A stretch of DNA of 64,000 bases from Fictibacillus phosphorivorans (GTDB lineage Bacteria > Bacillota > Bacilli > Bacillales > Fictibacillaceae). The stretch is from assembly GCF_001629705.1 (NCBI RefSeq), contig NZ_CP015378.1:372001-436000 (forward strand), read 5' to 3'. Position 1 is the first letter of the stretch. Every line of letters starts with the position of its first letter. A program made the position numbers and the translations under genes. This document shows positions 61,262 to 64,000 of this stretch, one piece after another. The notes below the pieces were generated by a model. The model did no database searches. It saw nothing but the letters and a program-made list of their open reading frames with translations, and had not been told where the DNA came from.

Positions 61262-62176
61262 TTACAGTATTTCTTCTATAATGATCTGTTTTCGTAAAGA
61301 TTCTACCTGTTCTAGTGTGCACAGGTCTTCTGAAAAAGCAGTAGCACTTCCTGCAGCAACTCCATATAAGAACGCGGTAGCATAGTCGCGTTCTTGGGTG
61401 ATCTGAGAAAGAAAACCGGCTACAACAGAATCACCAGCACCCACTGAATTCTTAACGGTTCCATCGGGTACGTTTGATACGAGAACGCTATCTTTGTTGA
61501 GAAAGATTGCACCATCTCCAGCCATAGAAACGATGACATTCTGTACACCGGCTTCCAACAGCTTCTTCCCATAAAAAATAGCATCTTCTTTCGTGTGGAC
61601 GTTTGTTTGAAAAAGTTCCCCAAGTTCATGGTGATTGGGCTTAATCAAAAATGGCTGATGCTTTAAGGCCTTACGAAGCGGTTCTCCAGCAGCATCAATG
61701 ACAACATGAATTCCTTTGTCCTTACACTTCTTAGCAATATCGGCATAAAAATCATCAGAGATTGATGGGGGAATGCTTCCTGCTAGAAGAAGGAAATCAC
61801 CTTTACTCATGTTATTGATTTTTTGAAGTAAATTTTGCTGGTTTTCCATAGAGATTACAGGTCCTTGACCATTAATCTCCGTTTCTTTATGAGACTTGAG
61901 CTTTACATTAATTCTTGTAACTTCTGAAACTTCTATAAAATCATGCTGAATGTGATCTTGTGTTAAAAAGTCTTTAATAAAAGCACCTGTAAAACCACCA
62001 GTGAAACCAAGTGCAGTACTTTCTATCCCAAGGTGTTTCAGCACTCGTGAAACGTTGATTCCTTTTCCTCCGGGATAAATAAATGTATCTGATGTGCGGT
62101 TTATCTGTCCTTCTTTAAAATCCTCCACTCGAGCTAAATAATCAATGGACGGATTCAGTGTGCAAGTATATATCAT
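61262..62176 (-). CDS. fruK: 1-phosphofructokinase FruK
   Basis: PfkB-family kinase, 304 aa, converting fructose-1-phosphate to fructose-1,6-bisphosphate. N-terminal TLNPSIDYLARV, YPGGKGINVSRVLKHLG near residue 33 and the C-terminal anion hole motif VKNSVGAGDSVVAGFL near residue 240 are present. The ATG overlaps the fruR stop by four bases. Confidence 0.95.
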   Translation of the reverse strand: MIYTCTLNPSIDYLARVEDFKEGQINRTSDTFIYPGGKGINVSRVLKHLGIESTALGFTGGFTGAFIKDFLTQDHIQHDFIEVSEVTRINVKLKSHKETEINGQGPVISMENQQNLLQKINNMSKGDFLLLAGSIPPSISDDFYADIAKKCKDKGIHVVIDAAGEPLRKALKHQPFLIKPNHHELGELFQTNVHTKEDAIFYGKKLLEAGVQNVIVSMAGDGAIFLNKDSVLVSNVPDGTVKNSVGAGDSVVAGFLSQITQERDYATAFLYGVAAGSATAFSEDLCTLEQVESLRKQIIIEEIL

Positions 62177-62925
62177 GATGTCACAACCTTTATTTCTGTC
62201 TTGTCTTGAAAATCATAGATGACGTCATCATCAATATCGTCTGTTATTATGATCGCCTCATTTAATTCTGCTACTTTTGAAAACGAAGTCTCATGAAACT
62301 TCGTATGGTCAGCTAATATGAATGCTTTTTGTGAAAGGGAAATCGCTAATCCTTTTACTGCCGCCTCTTCCGGATCGGGTGTAGTGTAACCGGCCTCGAT
62401 GTGAATGCCGTTCATCCCAAGGAATACCTTGTCAAACCGATAGGCACTTAAACTTTTAATCGCACTGCTTCCTACAAGTGCTTTTGTTTTAGACTTAACA
62501 AGACCGCCTATTAAGTAAGTCTTAATCTCGTGTTCACTTAAAGCTTCAAGGTGGGAGATGGCATTCGTTACAACTGTGATCTCTTTGTTCATTAGATGAG
62601 GAATCATCTTAAGTGTTGTCGTGCCTGCATCGAGATAGATGCAATCCCCAGTCTCGATTAAATCGCAAGCATATTGTGCAATTCTTTCTTTTTCTAAAGC
62701 GTTTCTCTCGGATTTTTCAAAAACGCTCAATTCTTCGCTTTTTTGGTGAGTAAGTGATGCTCCTCCATGTACGCGTTTTAACTTCTTTTCTCTCTGCAAC
62801 TGACTTAGATCTCTGCGTATCGTAGACTCAGAGGATGCTGTTGCTTCTACGAGTTCTTGTATAGTTACTACTGACTTTTCGCCTAATACTTCAATAATCT
62901 TACGATGTCTTTCAGGTGTAAGCAT
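62173..62925 (-). CDS. fruR: DeoR-family regulator of the fructose operon (FruR)
   Basis: DeoR-type repressor of 250 aa. The N-terminal winged HTH (MLTPERHRKIIEVL, then VEATASSESTIRRDLSQL) is followed by a sugar-phosphate-binding domain with IYLDAGTTT near residue 94 and ILADHTKF near residue 205. It is the first gene of the fru operon and is therefore autoregulated. The effector is expected to be fructose-1-phosphate. Confidence 0.93.
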   Translation of the reverse strand: MLTPERHRKIIEVLGEKSVVTIQELVEATASSESTIRRDLSQLQREKKLKRVHGGASLTHQKSEELSVFEKSERNALEKERIAQYACDLIETGDCIYLDAGTTTLKMIPHLMNKEITVVTNAISHLEALSEHEIKTYLIGGLVKSKTKALVGSSAIKSLSAYRFDKVFLGMNGIHIEAGYTTPDPEEAAVKGLAISLSQKAFILADHTKFHETSFSKVAELNEAIIITDDIDDDVIYDFQDKTEIKVVTS

Positions 62926-62960
62926 CCTGACACCTCCAAATGTTCTTTATCTTTGACATC

Positions 62961-63022
62961 ATTGTAACGTAAGCCCTTACATTTTTCAATCACAAACAAC
63001 CAAAAATAATCAAAAACAACCA
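62961..63022 (-). promoter_or_regulatory. fru promoter and candidate FruR operator repeats
   Basis: On the minus strand TTGAAA (62984-62989), 17-bp spacer containing GTAAG-GG-CTTAC, and TACAAT (62961-62966). Just upstream of the -35, ATCAMAAACAACCA occurs twice in direct orientation (plus-strand reading) at 62989-63002 and 63009-63022, spaced exactly 20 bp. Confidence 0.6.
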
Positions 63023-63041
63023 TAGCCAAAGTATTCCATTT

Positions 63042-63055
63042 CTTTTTGGTATAAT
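63042..63055 (+). promoter_or_regulatory. Extended -10 promoter for the AAC(3)-family gene
   Basis: TGGTATAAT (TATAAT at 63050-63055) is an extended -10 box with no good -35. It sits over the ATG at 63054, which is why that ATG is not taken as the start codon. Confidence 0.5.
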
Positions 63056-63089
63056 GAGAGTACATAAAAAGCTGAAGGTTGTGAGAAGC

Positions 63090-63917
63090 GTGAGTAGTAT
63101 TGAATTACATACAGATTATCCTAAAACGAGGGTGACTTTAGCAGAGAATCTTCGATTATTAGGCCTGAAAAAAGGAATGACCGTTATCGTTCACTCTAGC
63201 TTGAAGTCACTGGGTTGGGTTGTAGGGGGACCTGTTGCAGTTGTACAAGCGTTAATGGACGTTATTACAGAAGAAGGAACATTGGTTATGCCTACACATA
63301 CGGCTCATTATTCTGATCCGGCAGGATGGCTGAATCCACCGGTACCAAAGGATTGGTGGCCGACAATCATAGAAGAGATGCCTGCGTTTGATCCAGCTGT
63401 AACACCAACATATTTTATGGGAGCGATTGTAGAAGCATTTCGCACGTTTCCGGGTGTAATAAGAAGCAATCATCCAACAGAATCTTTTGCTGCATGGGGC
63501 AAAAATAAAGAAACGATCATAAACGATCATTCAGTGGATTTCGGTTTAGGGGAACAGTCACCTCTTGGGAGAGTTTATGAACTTCAGGGCCATGTTCTTC
63601 TGATAGGTGTAGGCTATGATTCGAATACCTCCATGCACTTAGCCGAACATCGCGTACCATCACCAAAAACAGAACAAAATGCTGGCCCACTATTTAGCGA
63701 TGGAAAAAGAGTATGGAAGTCGTTCACTCAAATTTCTTATCGAGAGGAGTTGTTCGAAGAGATTGGAGAGGTTTACGAGCAAAATAATTATCCCGTCAAA
63801 AAAGGAAAAGTAGGAATGGCTGATTGTCGATTGATCCCACAGAGAGAACTCGTGGACTTTACAGAGAATTGGCTGAGTCAGTATGACCAAAGTAATAAAC
63901 CGATTGAGCATGCTTAA
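63090..63917 (+). CDS. AAC(3)/YokD-family N-acetyltransferase
   Basis: Acetyl-CoA-dependent acetyltransferase of the aminoglycoside 3-N-acetyltransferase fold. GTG start at 63090 (about 275 aa) is preferred, as the ATG at 63054 lies within the predicted promoter and lacks a ribosome site. Family landmarks are VIVHSSLKSLGWV near residue 30, MPTHTAHYSDP, SNHPTESFAAWG near residue 132, and HLAEHRVP near residue 180 with the catalytic His. Many chromosomal Bacillaceae members (YokD/BA2930-like) have no proven role in resistance, so resistance should not be assumed. Confidence 0.83.
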   Translation: MSSIELHTDYPKTRVTLAENLRLLGLKKGMTVIVHSSLKSLGWVVGGPVAVVQALMDVITEEGTLVMPTHTAHYSDPAGWLNPPVPKDWWPTIIEEMPAFDPAVTPTYFMGAIVEAFRTFPGVIRSNHPTESFAAWGKNKETIINDHSVDFGLGEQSPLGRVYELQGHVLLIGVGYDSNTSMHLAEHRVPSPKTEQNAGPLFSDGKRVWKSFTQISYREELFEEIGEVYEQNNYPVKKGKVGMADCRLIPQRELVDFTENWLSQYDQSNKPIEHA

Positions 63918-63973
63918 TGTTGTGAAAAGAAGGGTATGTTTAGTAGCAAATCCAATGAAATGAGGGAATTGCG

Positions 63974-64000
63974 ATGAGGCGTTCCGTTCCAGCCACAATT
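63974..64000 (+). CDS. Start of a further gene, cut by the window edge
   Basis: ATG at 63974 with GAGGGA seven bases upstream opens a frame beginning MRRSVPATI that runs to the edge. Nine codons are too few to identify it. Confidence 0.4.

Noticed and set aside
63054..63089. ATG at 63054 as start of the AAC(3)-family protein
   Set aside because: It lies within a TATAAT box and has no ribosome site; the downstream GTG fits better.
63090..63917. Calling the AAC(3)-family gene an antibiotic resistance determinant
   Set aside because: Chromosomal YokD-like members are common in Bacillaceae without shown resistance; sequence alone does not support it.

Overview
The window looks like a chromosomal stretch of a pigmented, aerobic, endospore-former-type Bacillaceae, probably Fictibacillus or a near relative. 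That placement is inferred from gene content and protein similarity recalled from memory, not from a database search. Support comes from low GC, AGGAGG-type ribosome sites with ATG, GTG and TTG starts, a Firmicute type VII secretion locus, qoxABCD, bshB2-yojF, treP-treA-treR, fruRKA, proBA, and the ABC-F genes yfmR and yfmM. No rRNA, tRNA, CRISPR array, transposase or prophage was seen.

Layout. 1-6.7 kb: the 3' end of a type VII secretion operon (essC, cut by the window edge; esaA; essA). 6.7-9.3 kb: a LacI-type regulator, a small membrane protein and a split ThrE-type exporter. 9.5-17.8 kb: an AgcS symporter, a CDF metal transporter, a heterodimeric ABC exporter with one degenerate ATP site, and a KinB-like orphan histidine kinase. 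18.1-30.7 kb: a large C30 carotenoid region in three transcription units. These are two crtN-type genes with crtM (+); crtP, a cruF-like gene, a cruG-like glycosyltransferase and another crtN-type gene (-); and crtQ, crtO and fni (+). It combines the staphyloxanthin-type end groups (CrtP, CrtQ, CrtO) with a CruF/CruG-type hydration and glycosylation branch, and includes an isopentenyl-diphosphate isomerase for precursor supply.

30.8-39.5 kb: putP, the ABC-F genes yfmR and yfmM in convergent orientation with a NERD-domain nuclease gene between them, a small protein and tcyP. 39.8-43.9 kb: qoxABCD, with a perfect Rex/Fnr-type operator inside its promoter. 43.9-45.3 kb: an 18-unit, exactly 20-bp tandem array abutting a second NERD gene. 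45.4-50.8 kb: proBA, a membrane protein, bshB2-yojF and pdxK. 51-55 kb: the trehalose operon with TreR-type operators and cre-like sites. 55-59 kb: a Nudix protein, an NhaC-family antiporter, an HTH regulator and psd. 59.3-63 kb: the fructose PTS operon. The right edge holds an AAC(3)/YokD-family acetyltransferase and the first codons of another gene.

The most unusual signal is the pairing of two paralogous NERD nuclease, zinc-ribbon and putative C-terminal DNA-binding proteins with intergenic tandem arrays of about 20-bp period. The arrays have unrelated unit sequences, and a third small array lies at 22 kb. A second non-coding novelty is a dispersed inverted-repeat element in three copies, two of which carry the same nested palindromic insertion.
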